This document shows positions 1 through 8,398 of a DNA stretch of 64,000 bases, piece by piece (the first letter of the stretch is position 1; every line of letters starts with the position of its first letter). The position numbers and the translations under genes were made by a program. The DNA comes from Methylomonas methanica MC09 (GTDB lineage Bacteria; Pseudomonadota; Gammaproteobacteria; Methylococcales; Methylomonadaceae): assembly GCF_000214665.1 (NCBI RefSeq), contig NC_015572.1, positions 868,001-932,000 on the forward strand, given 5' to 3'. The notes under the pieces are model-generated. The model had not been told where the DNA came from. It saw nothing but the letters and a program-made list of their open reading frames with translations, and searched no databases.

Positions 1-1
1 G

Positions 2-334
2 TTTCCGGCTGCCGACAACGAAGGGGAGAAGGTTATTCAAACGGTAACGCCGCCTTTGGAAGCTACGGCAACGGTGCCGTTATATCAGCCAGAACCACAG
101 GCTGAAAAACAGGTTGTGCGTAATAACTCACCTGCCGGCGGAACGGGTAACAGTTGCGAAAATAAATCGCGCCATGCCGACTGTTTGTTGGGCAACGCGG
201 AGGATAGGCGGGTGGGCTGGTGCGTACCCGCCGACGGCGGTCAGTATGTATGCATCCCGAAACCGGCTCCGGGCAGTCGTCAGCGATTTCCGCCGGATGC
301 CCGGCATCCGCCGCCGCTTGGCTTTCGTCGTTAA
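2..334 (+). CDS. C-terminal part of an unrecognised protein (starts before the window)
   Basis: An open frame enters from the left edge and stops at 332-334, giving about 110 residues of C-terminus. The visible part is rich in Pro, Gly and Arg and has four Cys spread over its middle (CEN, DCL, WCV, VCI), which would suit an exported disulphide-bonded protein. The last 30 residues are basic and Pro-rich. No family is recognised. The stop lies 24 bases before the FHA-GGDEF gene on the same strand, so the two may be co-transcribed. It is a real coding end by frame continuity, but its function is unknown. Confidence 0.45.
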   Translation, partial: FPAADNEGEKVIQTVTPPLEATATVPLYQPEPQAEKQVVRNNSPAGGTGNSCENKSRHADCLLGNAEDRRVGWCVPADGGQYVCIPKPAPGSRQRFPPDARHPPPLGFRR

Positions 335-358
335 ACCACAGGTGCTACGTACTTCACC

Positions 359-1297
359 ATGAGTCCTTCACGTAAAAATGGTTCGCTGCTGCCATCGACC
401 ACTATGGTTAATGGAACGCTTGATCATGATCAGGCTAAACGAGTGCTGGAACCCTATCTGGTCATCTTGTCGGGTTGTGACCGGGGCAGGCAATTCAAAC
501 TTGAACAACAATCCTATGTGATAGGTCGTAGCGACGAAGCCGATATCGTTATCGGCGATCCGAAAATTTCCAGACGACACTGCGTTTTTACCGTGTTCAA
601 AGATCGTCGAATTTTATTCGAGGATTTGCAGTCTACCAACGGTAGTTTTTTGGGCGGCGAACGCATCGAAAAACACTGGCTGACTATGCAAGATCGCATC
701 CTGGCCGGCGATACCGTCATGCGCATCGATTATAAATGTTATAGCGAGGCCGAGTCTGAACAGGCGTTGTATAGGGCGGCTTATACCGATGCGTTGACCG
801 GTATCCTCAATCGAGGCGCATTCATGCAACGCGCGCATGAAGAATTTTCTTTCTGTAAACGTAATAATGCGTTGTTGAGCATCGTGATGTGCGATGTCGA
901 TCACTTTAAGCGCAAAAACGATACTTACGGGCATCCGGCCGGCGATCAGGTGTTAAAGGATTTATCGGCTATTTTATCTGAACAAATGCGCAAGGAAGAT
1001 CTGTTGGCGCGCTATGGCGGTGAAGAATTCATTATGCTGTTGCGGGAGACGCCCGTTGATGCGGCCATCGGTTGGGCCGAGCGAATCCGCGAAGCGGTCA
1101 TGTGCTACCCGTTTAACTATCAGGGCCAGACGATACCGACCACTATCTCCATAGGCGTTTGCACCCGGCGGATAAGCGCTGTCGATTCATTGCCCACCAT
1201 TATCAGGATTGCGGACGATGCATTGTATCTTGCCAAGCAAAATGGCCGGAACCGGCTGGAAATCGCCCAATTCAATTCTGCCGCCGGACCCCGCTGA
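359..1297 (+). CDS. FHA-domain diguanylate cyclase (GGDEF)
   Basis: A 312-residue cytosolic protein predicted to make cyclic di-GMP from GTP. An FHA phosphothreonine-binding domain covers about residues 33-120 (GRS, SRRH and STNGS signature segments). A GGDEF domain covers about 138-300, with an intact GGEEF active-site loop at residues 220-224. An RxxD product-inhibition site (R211, D214) sits exactly five residues before that loop, so activity should be feedback-inhibited. FHA binding to a phosphorylated partner probably controls or localises the cyclase (inference). No clear ribosome binding site precedes the ATG at 359; an ATG at 404 is a possible alternative. An HD-GYP phosphodiesterase is encoded at 20-21 kb. 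Confidence 0.93.
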   Translation: MSPSRKNGSLLPSTTMVNGTLDHDQAKRVLEPYLVILSGCDRGRQFKLEQQSYVIGRSDEADIVIGDPKISRRHCVFTVFKDRRILFEDLQSTNGSFLGGERIEKHWLTMQDRILAGDTVMRIDYKCYSEAESEQALYRAAYTDALTGILNRGAFMQRAHEEFSFCKRNNALLSIVMCDVDHFKRKNDTYGHPAGDQVLKDLSAILSEQMRKEDLLARYGGEEFIMLLRETPVDAAIGWAERIREAVMCYPFNYQGQTIPTTISIGVCTRRISAVDSLPTIIRIADDALYLAKQNGRNRLEIAQFNSAAGPR

Positions 1298-1474
1298 AAA
1301 CGTATCGACAGTGCGGCAGCAAACCAATAGCAATACTCCACTCGGATAAACCTTAGGCTATTGACGGGGTTTTGAGGTTGTCCCGGGCGATTTGAACTTT
1401 CGGTGAGGATTTTGTGATTTTTTGATTGGCACAATGGCCGGGCCATTTGGCATTCGTTTTAAAGGAGATAATCG

Positions 1475-2290
1475 ATGCAATCAATCAAACACAACTTGTT
1501 AATACCCGCCTGTTTTCTTGCCGGCGCTTTTTTGCCCTTGCCTGAGGCCTACGCGTCCAATGTTACCCTGACATTTTCCAATATTTCCGGTGCTAACGGT
1601 CCGGCGCTCAGTCCTTTCTTTGTGGCGTTTCACGACGGAAATTTCGATGCCTTCGACGTCGGTGCCGCCGCATCTTCGGCGATTGAAAGCATTGCCGAGT
1701 TGGCCGACGGCAGCGGTTTGGCGTCCAGTTTCAGCGGGCATCCCGGTGGCGTCAGCGGCACGGTTACCGCATCGGTAAACGGCTTCGGCCCGGGTATTTT
1801 TCTGCCCGGTGCCAGCGGCAACATTACAGTGGATCTGGATCCGGTCAAAAACCGTTACCTGAGTTTTTTTGCGATGGTCGTGCCGTCTAACGACAGATTC
1901 GTCGGCAACGATTCGCCGCTTTCCTTCGAATTGTTCGACAATGCCGGTCACTTTAACGGTTTAAACCATGTAGCCAACGGCGATAGCATTTGGGATGCGG
2001 GAACCGAGCTGGACGGTGCCGAGGGCGCCGCCTTTTTGGTAGGCTCCAATGCTGTCGACAGTCCGGCCCAAAACGGCTTGATTCAATTCAACCACGATTT
2101 TTCGGCCTATGCCGGATTGGCGACGCCTGCCGGATATAATTTTACCGACTTGCCGGGCGCCAACACGCCGTTGTTGAGCATTACCGCGGTATCGCAGGTA
2201 CCCGTGCCGGCGGCATTTTGGCTGTTCGGCAGTGCCTTGCCGCTGATAGGAATTACGCGCCGACGTAAATTGAGCGAAAACGCTGCTTGA
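1475..2290 (+). CDS. Exported spondin-domain protein with PEP-CTERM-type tail
   Basis: A 271-residue secreted protein. An N-terminal signal peptide (about residues 1-27, ending near AYAS) is followed by a spondin N-like domain (about 28-240) with the family's SPFFVAFHDG, FDAFDVG and VPSNDRFVG segments. The C-terminus carries a VPVPAAFWLFGSALPL hydrophobic sorting stretch followed by a basic RRRK tail. This is the PEP-CTERM variant common in gammaproteobacterial methanotrophs, where an exosortase processes the tail (established for the family). The start is supported by AAGGAG eight bases before ATG. A surface or matrix role is inferred; the ligand is unknown. Confidence 0.85.
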   Translation: MQSIKHNLLIPACFLAGAFLPLPEAYASNVTLTFSNISGANGPALSPFFVAFHDGNFDAFDVGAAASSAIESIAELADGSGLASSFSGHPGGVSGTVTASVNGFGPGIFLPGASGNITVDLDPVKNRYLSFFAMVVPSNDRFVGNDSPLSFELFDNAGHFNGLNHVANGDSIWDAGTELDGAEGAAFLVGSNAVDSPAQNGLIQFNHDFSAYAGLATPAGYNFTDLPGANTPLLSITAVSQVPVPAAFWLFGSALPLIGITRRRKLSENAA

Positions 2291-2300
2291 TCGACTATAG

Positions 2301-2330
2301 CCCTAACCCGGTCGATCGGCCGGGCTAGGG
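2301..2330. terminator. Stem-loop between convergent genes
   Basis: CCCTAACCCGG pairs with CCGGGCTAGGG (one mismatch) around an eight-base loop. It lies between the stop of the spondin gene (+) and the stop of the cupredoxin gene (-), where a shared bidirectional terminator would be expected. On the plus strand it is followed by an AT-rich stretch rather than a clean T-run. Confidence 0.55.
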
Positions 2331-2334
2331 CAAT

Positions 2335-2997
2335 TTAAAAACCGTCGTATTCTTGCATTTGCAAGCTGTACGGCGGTTTGCCGCTGGGCCGGTGAGTTTT
2401 TAGCGTCAGCGTATAATGCAATGGGCTTGTTGCCGGAACCGGCAAATTCGCCATGCCGACCGCGCCGTCGACGGCGTCGGGATGCCATAGCGACAGACGG
2501 TAATCGCCCGGCGGCAGATCCAAGGTCCAATGTCCCTCGCTATCGGTTTGCGTGACGTATTCGCTATCGGTGACAAATACGAAGCCCAGCATCCAGTCAT
2601 GGATGTTGCAACCCAGCACCACCACGCCGGGCCGGTCGAACAGTATCGGCTTAGCCGGCGTACCGCTATAAAGTTTAATTTCAAAGCGTTTGGCGGGTGA
2701 GAACGAATAGACATGATGTTTAATGTCGTCGCTATTGGGAAAAAACACCGGTGTTCCGGTTTGCACCGCCAGCACGTGGGGCAAGAATTCCCGGCCTTTT
2801 TGATCCAGCGCCAAGGGTTTCGGTTTGGTTTTCGGTTTAGCCGCCGAATTGCTCCCCTTAGGTTCGGCGGTGATGACCACTTGCGCTAGCGGTTGGCCGT
2901 CGGCATCGACTTGGCCCGATAAAGTCACCGCTTGCGTGGGCGTTAGCACGGCACCCAGGCTGGCGGCTAAAAAAATACCCGGTATGCGATTTGCCAT
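2335..2997 (-). CDS. Exported cupredoxin-like protein ('methylamine utilization' type)
   Basis: 220 residues with a signal peptide (about 1-23), a Lys/Pro-rich linker (47-61) and a cupredoxin-type fold. Candidate blue-copper ligands are visible: H94/H95, then C130, H133 and M136 in the segment GCNIHDWM, matching the His...Cys-x2-His-xn-Met pattern. A carboxypeptidase-regulatory-like segment (about 150-205) follows. The ATG at 2997 is preceded by GGAGGAA, so I take it over upstream in-frame starts. The gene overlaps the 3' end of the barrel gene by 31 bases and is last in the response regulator-kinase-barrel-cupredoxin operon. Copper binding is inferred from the motif; the redox partner is unknown. 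Confidence 0.75.
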   Translation of the reverse strand: MANRIPGIFLAASLGAVLTPTQAVTLSGQVDADGQPLAQVVITAEPKGSNSAAKPKTKPKPLALDQKGREFLPHVLAVQTGTPVFFPNSDDIKHHVYSFSPAKRFEIKLYSGTPAKPILFDRPGVVVLGCNIHDWMLGFVFVTDSEYVTQTDSEGHWTLDLPPGDYRLSLWHPDAVDGAVGMANLPVPATSPLHYTLTLKTHRPSGKPPYSLQMQEYDGF

Positions 2998-4220
2998 AAG
3001 GTTTCCTCCCGGCGCGGCGATTGCGATAGCGCCGACCTTGCGGGCCGGTCGCTGATGATATGGCTGACTTCGAAATTCAATTGATGCCGTTGCGCCAAAG
3101 TCAGGTTGTAATTGGCTGTCCAGGCGTTGCCATGTTCCTGGTTTGGGTCTTGCGGAAAATAGTCCCGCTCGTCGGCGCCAAAACGATCGTGGCGTAAGCT
3201 GAATCGATGCTTGCCCACCGCTTTGCTCAATAATATTGAGGCCGACCAAAATTCGGTATCCACCGCCCGCTCGGCACCGATGAGGGCGCCCATTTGCGTG
3301 CGGCCGCTCAGTCCCTGACTAATCAGGGTCAATTGCCAGGGGAGCTCGGCTTTCAACCCCAGCGACCAGAACCGGGTATGCCAGGCATACTGGCCGTTGT
3401 TAATCGCTGCCGGGTCGGCGCGGTTGTCGTAATAAAGTACGCGCAGACGGTAAGCGTCGCGTTGTTCGGCTTGCAGGCCGGCGTAATAGCCCGGCCGGCC
3501 GTCGACTTCGACAAACGGTCGTGTGTAAGGTGCTTGTTTGGGAAATACATTGTTAATGCCGATACCGGTTGGCAGGCGCAAGCGGTCGTGCAAGGTGGCT
3601 TCGTAGTCGGCCAAGCTCCAGCCGCGCCAAGCCAGCAACACGCCGGCCGTATCGTTATTCGCCAAGCCGGCGCCGAACAGGCTCAACCGGTCGCCGGTAT
3701 ACAGCCGGTAATCCAGGCGGGCTTCGCCGCCGAGACTGCGCAGTTCTTCCCCGACCCAACTATTGATGGCGGAGGAATTCAAGGTGTACGGGCTGCTCCA
3801 GGCCGTACCGGTGTTTTCCAAAGAAATTGGCGGGAAAAACATGCCCAAGCGGGCGCTGAGGGCCCATCCGCCTGTATTGATAGGGCGATAGGCCAAAAAG
3901 CCCTCGCTGATATCCAGCGGCTGTTCCTGGCGGTTGGCGTATTTTGCTGTCAGTGTGGCCGACCAGTCCCAATCCAGTTTCATCTTCAAGGTAACGGCCG
4001 CTTCGTTAACGTACAAGCGGTCGCCACCGCTACGGAATTTGCCCAAGCCGTGTTCGGTTTCTCCCGCCGCCGCCTGGGCCTGCTGGTAGCGTAGATCCAG
4101 CAGGCCGTGGCTGCTGAATTCCGGAAAATCCGGGCCGCTGTCCGCAAGGCAGGGCCAGACGGTTGACAAGGCCGTTAGCGCCATGAGATGAAATAGCCTG
4201 CCGATTTTGCCGACGCTCAT
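2967..4220 (-). CDS. Outer-membrane beta-barrel protein, unknown substrate
   Basis: 417 residues. A signal peptide (about 1-26) precedes a sequence of alternating hydrophobic and polar residues, many Trp/Tyr/Arg, and a terminal Phe, typical of an outer-membrane barrel (porin-like, 16-18 strands by length). Its ATG overlaps the stop of the histidine kinase gene (ATGA at 4217-4220), so the two are translationally coupled. Its own 3' end overlaps the start of the cupredoxin gene. Co-expression with a sensor and a putative copper protein suggests a role in sensing or handling a metal or small molecule at the envelope (inference only). Confidence 0.65.
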   Translation of the reverse strand: MSVGKIGRLFHLMALTALSTVWPCLADSGPDFPEFSSHGLLDLRYQQAQAAAGETEHGLGKFRSGGDRLYVNEAAVTLKMKLDWDWSATLTAKYANRQEQPLDISEGFLAYRPINTGGWALSARLGMFFPPISLENTGTAWSSPYTLNSSAINSWVGEELRSLGGEARLDYRLYTGDRLSLFGAGLANNDTAGVLLAWRGWSLADYEATLHDRLRLPTGIGINNVFPKQAPYTRPFVEVDGRPGYYAGLQAEQRDAYRLRVLYYDNRADPAAINNGQYAWHTRFWSLGLKAELPWQLTLISQGLSGRTQMGALIGAERAVDTEFWSASILLSKAVGKHRFSLRHDRFGADERDYFPQDPNQEHGNAWTANYNLTLAQRHQLNFEVSHIISDRPARSALSQSPRREETLWQIAYRVFF

Positions 4221-5974
4221 CGCTCAGCCGTTGCCAAGGGCAGCGTGAAGCGAAAGCGCGTACCTTGCCCCGGTTGGCTTTCCACCTGGATGTCGCCGCC
4301 GTGCAGGCGAACGATTTTACCGACGACGACCAAGCCGAAGCCGCCGCCGTCTTGGCGGGCTTTGCGAGACAACGGCGATTCCCAATCGAACAGCGTAGGC
4401 AGATATTGCGCCGCAATGCCGGTTCCGCTGTCGCTTACCGTTACCGCCACGACGCCGTTGTCGGGGCTGGCGTCGATGCGCACTTGGCCGCCTGCCGGGG
4501 TGTGACGCAGGGCGTTGTCGATCAAATTGGTCAATAGGCGTTCGATCAAGCCGATATCGGCCTGTATCGGCGGCAGGTCGCGCCGCAGTTCGGCCGAGAG
4601 GGCGATTCGGCGTTGGCTGGCATCGAGTTGGAATTTTTGTGCGATATCCTGAAGTAATTCGGCCAGACAAAAACTTTCCGGGCTCAGACTGGTTTCGTCG
4701 CATTCCAGTTTAGCCAGCTCGAACAGTTCCTGAGCCAAGCGGCTGACTTTTTCGGTTTGCCGCAGGGCGGTTGCCAGAAATTGCTGCTGTTCCTGTTCAG
4801 GTAAACTGCCGGCTTTGTGTTGCATGGTTTCCAGAAAGCCGTACAGCGACGTGAGCGGGGTACGCAGGTCGTGAGAAACGGTCGCCACCATTTCGCGCCG
4901 TAATTGATCTTTTTGTTGTAACCGGCTCAATTCGGCGGCGAAATGGGCGGCCCGGTTGAAGGTTTCCGCCAGCCGGCCTAACTCATCCTGGCGGGTGACC
5001 GGTAATGAGGTGTCCAAACCGCCGTCCAACATGCGTTCGCCGGCGCCCGCCAGGGCTTCTAGCGGGCTGGACAAGCGCTTGGCGATCAGTACGCTGCCGG
5101 CCAAGGCAATCAACAAACCCAATAGCGATAGTCCCGCTGCCGCGTAAAACATGGGCCAGTAGCGGGCCATCGCCCGGGCAAAATCGATTTGTAAGATGGC
5201 CACCAGGGTCTGATCGTCGGCCGCCGAAGGCAAGCGGTGCAGCCGGCTGATATAAATCGAGCCGGCCAAGTCGATACTTTGGGAAGTGCCCGGTATCCGC
5301 TCGGCAAACTCAGATAGTTGTTCGGCCAGCGATGTCTGAGCTGGTGCAGGTAGCGAGCTGGTTATGAGAGTGCTGTTGCCGTCGGCAAATTCCGCTATGC
5401 TGATATCCAAAGGCAAAGAGGATAATTGTTTGAATTGATTGATCCTATGTTGATCGACGGTTTGCGCTATGGCTACCCAGCCTATCGGTAATGGCGCCAG
5501 CACCGGAACAATGGCCCATTCGTACAGTTTGCCGGCCAGCATGCCGAAAACCACGGCTTTTCCATTGTTTTCCGCCATTGTCAAGGCATCCGGAAAGATG
5601 AAATGGCCGCCTTGTAACTGATTCGCTGTATCCGCAACGGTTTGACCGCGCAGGTCGATGTAAAAAGCCCGTTGCGCGCGAATCCGCAAGGCTAAATTTT
5701 CCAAAGCGGAGGAAATGGTTTTGGCGTCGCCGTTGCTGACGGTGGAACGGAAGCCGAAGTCGGCGACCAGGATACGGGTTTCGCCGGCAATCCGCTCGCC
5801 GCGTTCCATCAGCAAGCGTTGGAATATTTGTTCGGCATACAGCAGGTTTTGGTCAAGCTGGTGAATCAGATTGTCGCGGGAGACCCGGTACACGCTGATA
5901 ATCGTCAAGGCTTGGATGCCGATGAAGAGCGCAGCGAAAAACAGGGTTATCCGGTTTTGAAAGCTTAACATCAT
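4217..5974 (-). CDS. Membrane sensor histidine kinase
   Basis: 585 residues. An N-terminal membrane helix (about 7-28), a large periplasmic sensor region (about 30-275), a second helix (about 278-300), a HAMP linker, a HisKA domain with phospho-acceptor H368 in VSHDLRTPL, and a HATPase domain with N box (NLIDNALRHT) and G boxes (DSGTGIA, GGGFGL). It should autophosphorylate and pass phosphate to the regulator encoded 19 bases upstream. No known ligand-binding signature is recognised in the periplasmic part. It is coupled by ATGA overlap to the barrel gene downstream, which hints that the barrel and cupredoxin belong to the same response. Confidence 0.92.
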   Translation of the reverse strand: MMLSFQNRITLFFAALFIGIQALTIISVYRVSRDNLIHQLDQNLLYAEQIFQRLLMERGERIAGETRILVADFGFRSTVSNGDAKTISSALENLALRIRAQRAFYIDLRGQTVADTANQLQGGHFIFPDALTMAENNGKAVVFGMLAGKLYEWAIVPVLAPLPIGWVAIAQTVDQHRINQFKQLSSLPLDISIAEFADGNSTLITSSLPAPAQTSLAEQLSEFAERIPGTSQSIDLAGSIYISRLHRLPSAADDQTLVAILQIDFARAMARYWPMFYAAAGLSLLGLLIALAGSVLIAKRLSSPLEALAGAGERMLDGGLDTSLPVTRQDELGRLAETFNRAAHFAAELSRLQQKDQLRREMVATVSHDLRTPLTSLYGFLETMQHKAGSLPEQEQQQFLATALRQTEKVSRLAQELFELAKLECDETSLSPESFCLAELLQDIAQKFQLDASQRRIALSAELRRDLPPIQADIGLIERLLTNLIDNALRHTPAGGQVRIDASPDNGVVAVTVSDSGTGIAAQYLPTLFDWESPLSRKARQDGGGFGLVVVGKIVRLHGGDIQVESQPGQGTRFRFTLPLATAER

Positions 5975-5992
5975 AGTGGCGGGCGGATGACG

Positions 5993-6721
5993 TCAGGCGG
6001 GTGGGGAGGTGATCGGCGAGAACTTGTACCCCATGCCCCATACCGTCAGGATCAATTGCGGATTGGCCGGGTCCGACTCTATTTTGGCCCGTAAACGGTT
6101 GATATGGGAATTGACGGTGTGCTCGTATCCGTCGTGTGCGTATCCCCACACTTGATCCAATAATTCCATGCGGGTGAAAATGCGGTTAGGATGGCGCACA
6201 AAAAAATGCAGTAATTCAAACTCGCGCATAGTCAGCGAGACCGGACGTTCGTCCAGGTATACGCTACGGGTTTGCGTATCCATGCGCAGATGCGTGCCAA
6301 TCAAAAGGGCGCCGGTGTCATCCGGGACCTTATGTTTTAAGGCGTCCACTCGCCGCAGCAGTGCGCGGACGCGGGCGATCAATTCCAGCACGGAAAAAGG
6401 TTTGCAGAGATAATCGTCCGCCCCCATTTCCAGACCGACGATTCGTTGCGCTTCCGCCGATTTTGAGCTGATGATGATAATCGGGGTATAGTGAGGCAGG
6501 GCGCGCACCCTGCGGCAGATTTCCAGACCGTCGATGCCGGGTAGCACCAGATCGAGTATCACCGCATCGTAAGCCGCTGTAGTCAATTTGGCCAGTCCGG
6601 CCGCGCCGTCGGCAGCTGTTTCCACGGTATAGCCTTCGTCGCGCAGATTGGCGGCCACCAGGGCTGAAATGTCGGGGTCGTCCTCAATTACCAGGATGCT
6701 GCGTTTTGGCGTTAGTATCAT
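5993..6721 (-). CDS. OmpR-family response regulator
   Basis: 242 residues. The receiver domain (about 8-120) has the acidic pocket D14/D15, phospho-acceptor D57 in ILDLVLPG and a CKPF switch lysine. An OmpR/PhoB winged-helix DNA-binding domain (about 140-235) follows, with the RIFTRMELLDQVWGY recognition region. First gene of the four-gene minus-strand operon, so it probably regulates its own promoter (inference). The first codons and the upstream region have a decayed second copy at 46.69-46.85 kb, in which the start codon is ATA instead of ATG. Confidence 0.94.
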   Translation of the reverse strand: MILTPKRSILVIEDDPDISALVAANLRDEGYTVETAADGAAGLAKLTTAAYDAVILDLVLPGIDGLEICRRVRALPHYTPIIIISSKSAEAQRIVGLEMGADDYLCKPFSVLELIARVRALLRRVDALKHKVPDDTGALLIGTHLRMDTQTRSVYLDERPVSLTMREFELLHFFVRHPNRIFTRMELLDQVWGYAHDGYEHTVNSHINRLRAKIESDPANPQLILTVWGMGYKFSPITSPPA

Positions 6722-6831
6722 CGGGGCTGATCGGAGATTTTAAACCGCTACATTATGAGCTTGCCGTTGCCGTAAAGCTAATCACGGTTACGACAAGCTT
6801 TCGTGATAATTTTGTGACATTTTAACGGATG
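6666..6831 (-). repeat. Response-regulator 5' end and upstream region, copy A of a dispersed duplication
   Basis: This segment is repeated at 46687-46852 in the same orientation. Ungapped hand alignment of 6711-6831 with 46732-46852 gives about 98 identical of 121 bases, including an unbroken 17-base match ACATTATGAGCTTGCC(G/T) region and ACAAGCTTTCGTGATAATT. Much of the conserved part is upstream of the regulator ATG and should contain the operon promoter (CATAAT on the minus strand is a candidate -10) and any operator. Confidence 0.8.
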
Positions 6832-6911
6832 CTCGAAAGATTGTTGGAGATACTCGCGCGTTCGTGCCCCGGAAACGTCCGAATTAAAAAAACTGTGAGC
6901 GCCGCTACGGA

Positions 6912-8315
6912 TCAGGCGGTCGCCACCGGATTATGCCAACTTTCGCCGGTTCCCAGCAATGTATCGGCCTGTTTTGGCCCCCAACTCCCCGGTTCGTAGG
7001 GATGAACCGGGTCGTGCGCCGTCAAAACCGGATCCACCACCGCCCAGGCGGCCTCAACCGAATCTTCGCGGGTGAATAGTGCACCGTCTCCGGCTAAAGC
7101 ATCCCCCAGTAAACGTTCGTAAGGCGATTCCGCGCCCGCAAGCTCCTCCAGCAAAAAAAGCTCGCGCAGGTCACCGATAAATTCCTTACCCGGGTGTTTG
7201 ACTCTGGCAGCCAGTGCCACGGCAGAGTTGGGAGAAAGCCGAAAGCGCAGATAATTAGACAGTCCGCTTATCGGTGCCGAATCGTCAAACAGTTTTTGCG
7301 GCGGCGGCTTTAATTCCACTAACACTTCGGCCGCCGTGGCGGCCAAACATTTCCCGGCGCGCACATACCACGGCACACCTTCCCAACGCCAGGAATCAAT
7401 AAACAAACGCAGCGCGCAAAAGGTTTCGACGTCCGAATCCTCGGCCACTCCCTGCTCTTGCCGATAGCCGATGTACTGGCCACGCACTATGTCCGCAGCC
7501 TGCAAGGGCCGCATGGCCTGGAATACTTTGGCTTTTTCGTTATGTACTGCGCTGTATCCTTGAAACGCTGGCGCTTCCATGGCCAGCAGGGCAATAATTT
7601 GGAACAGATGGTTTTGGATAACATCCCGCAGGCAGCCGGCGCTTTCATAAAATCCGCCGCGGCCTTTCACGCCGAAATTCTCAGACAGCGTGATCTGCAC
7701 GCTTTTTACATAATTGCGATTCCAGATGGGCTCGAGAAACGAATTGGCGAAGCGGAAGTACAGGATATTCATGATCGCTTCCTTACCCAGATAGTGGTCG
7801 ATACGGAATATCGAATGCTCCGGGAATGCGGACAGCGCAATCCGATTAAGTTCCAGGGCCGATGCCAGATCGCGTCCAAATGGTTTTTCAATGACCACTC
7901 GCGCGCCATCGCTTAGCCCCGCTTCGCTAAGACCTTTAATCACAGTCGCGAACAGGCTGGGCGGAATGGCGAGATAATGGGTTGGGCGACAGGCTTCGCC
8001 CAGGGTTTTTCTCAGGGTTTCGAAGGTCTCCGGATCGTTATAGTCGCCGCCCACGTAGCGTAGCACGGATAGCAGGGTATCCAGCGCCTGGGGGTCGTCT
8101 ATCTGTCCGCTTTGCTGAATACTGTCCTTCGCATACTCGCGTAACTGTTCCAGCGGCCATTGGGGGGCGGCCACGCCGACAATCGGCACAGCGAGTGTTC
8201 CCTGTTTCACCAGAGCGTACAGTGCGGGAAAAATCATCTTGTGGGCTAAATCGCCCGTGACGCCAAAGACCACCAGTGCATCCGCCGGTGTCGGGTGATT
8301 GTGGATGTTGTCCAT
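6912..8315 (-). CDS. zwf: Glucose-6-phosphate 1-dehydrogenase
   Basis: 467 residues, full length for the family. It oxidises glucose-6-phosphate to 6-phosphogluconolactone with NAD(P)+, the entry to the oxidative pentose phosphate and Entner-Doudoroff routes; in ribulose monophosphate methanotrophs it also feeds formaldehyde oxidation and NADPH supply (established for the pathway). The nucleotide-binding glycine-rich segment [11 protein letters not shown] is at about 18-28 and the substrate-binding/catalytic RIDHYLGKE at about 170. GGAGAA precedes the ATG. It lies downstream of trkH on the same strand with an 83-base gap, so co-transcription is possible but not required. Confidence 0.97.
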   Translation of the reverse strand: MDNIHNHPTPADALVVFGVTGDLAHKMIFPALYALVKQGTLAVPIVGVAAPQWPLEQLREYAKDSIQQSGQIDDPQALDTLLSVLRYVGGDYNDPETFETLRKTLGEACRPTHYLAIPPSLFATVIKGLSEAGLSDGARVVIEKPFGRDLASALELNRIALSAFPEHSIFRIDHYLGKEAIMNILYFRFANSFLEPIWNRNYVKSVQITLSENFGVKGRGGFYESAGCLRDVIQNHLFQIIALLAMEAPAFQGYSAVHNEKAKVFQAMRPLQAADIVRGQYIGYRQEQGVAEDSDVETFCALRLFIDSWRWEGVPWYVRAGKCLAATAAEVLVELKPPPQKLFDDSAPISGLSNYLRFRLSPNSAVALAARVKHPGKEFIGDLRELFLLEELAGAESPYERLLGDALAGDGALFTREDSVEAAWAVVDPVLTAHDPVHPYEPGSWGPKQADTLLGTGESWHNPVATA

Positions 8316-8398
8316 TCTGTTTCTCCTGTAGTTTTTCGATGGGTCGACCGTTCGGTGCTTTTGTGGTTATGCAAGCTCGCACTGAATCCAGGCGGCTG

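Noticed and set aside
3294..4094. Plus-strand frame of 266 codons inside the barrel gene
   Set aside because: Antisense shadow of the outer-membrane protein, which has a signal peptide, operon overlaps and a terminal Phe.
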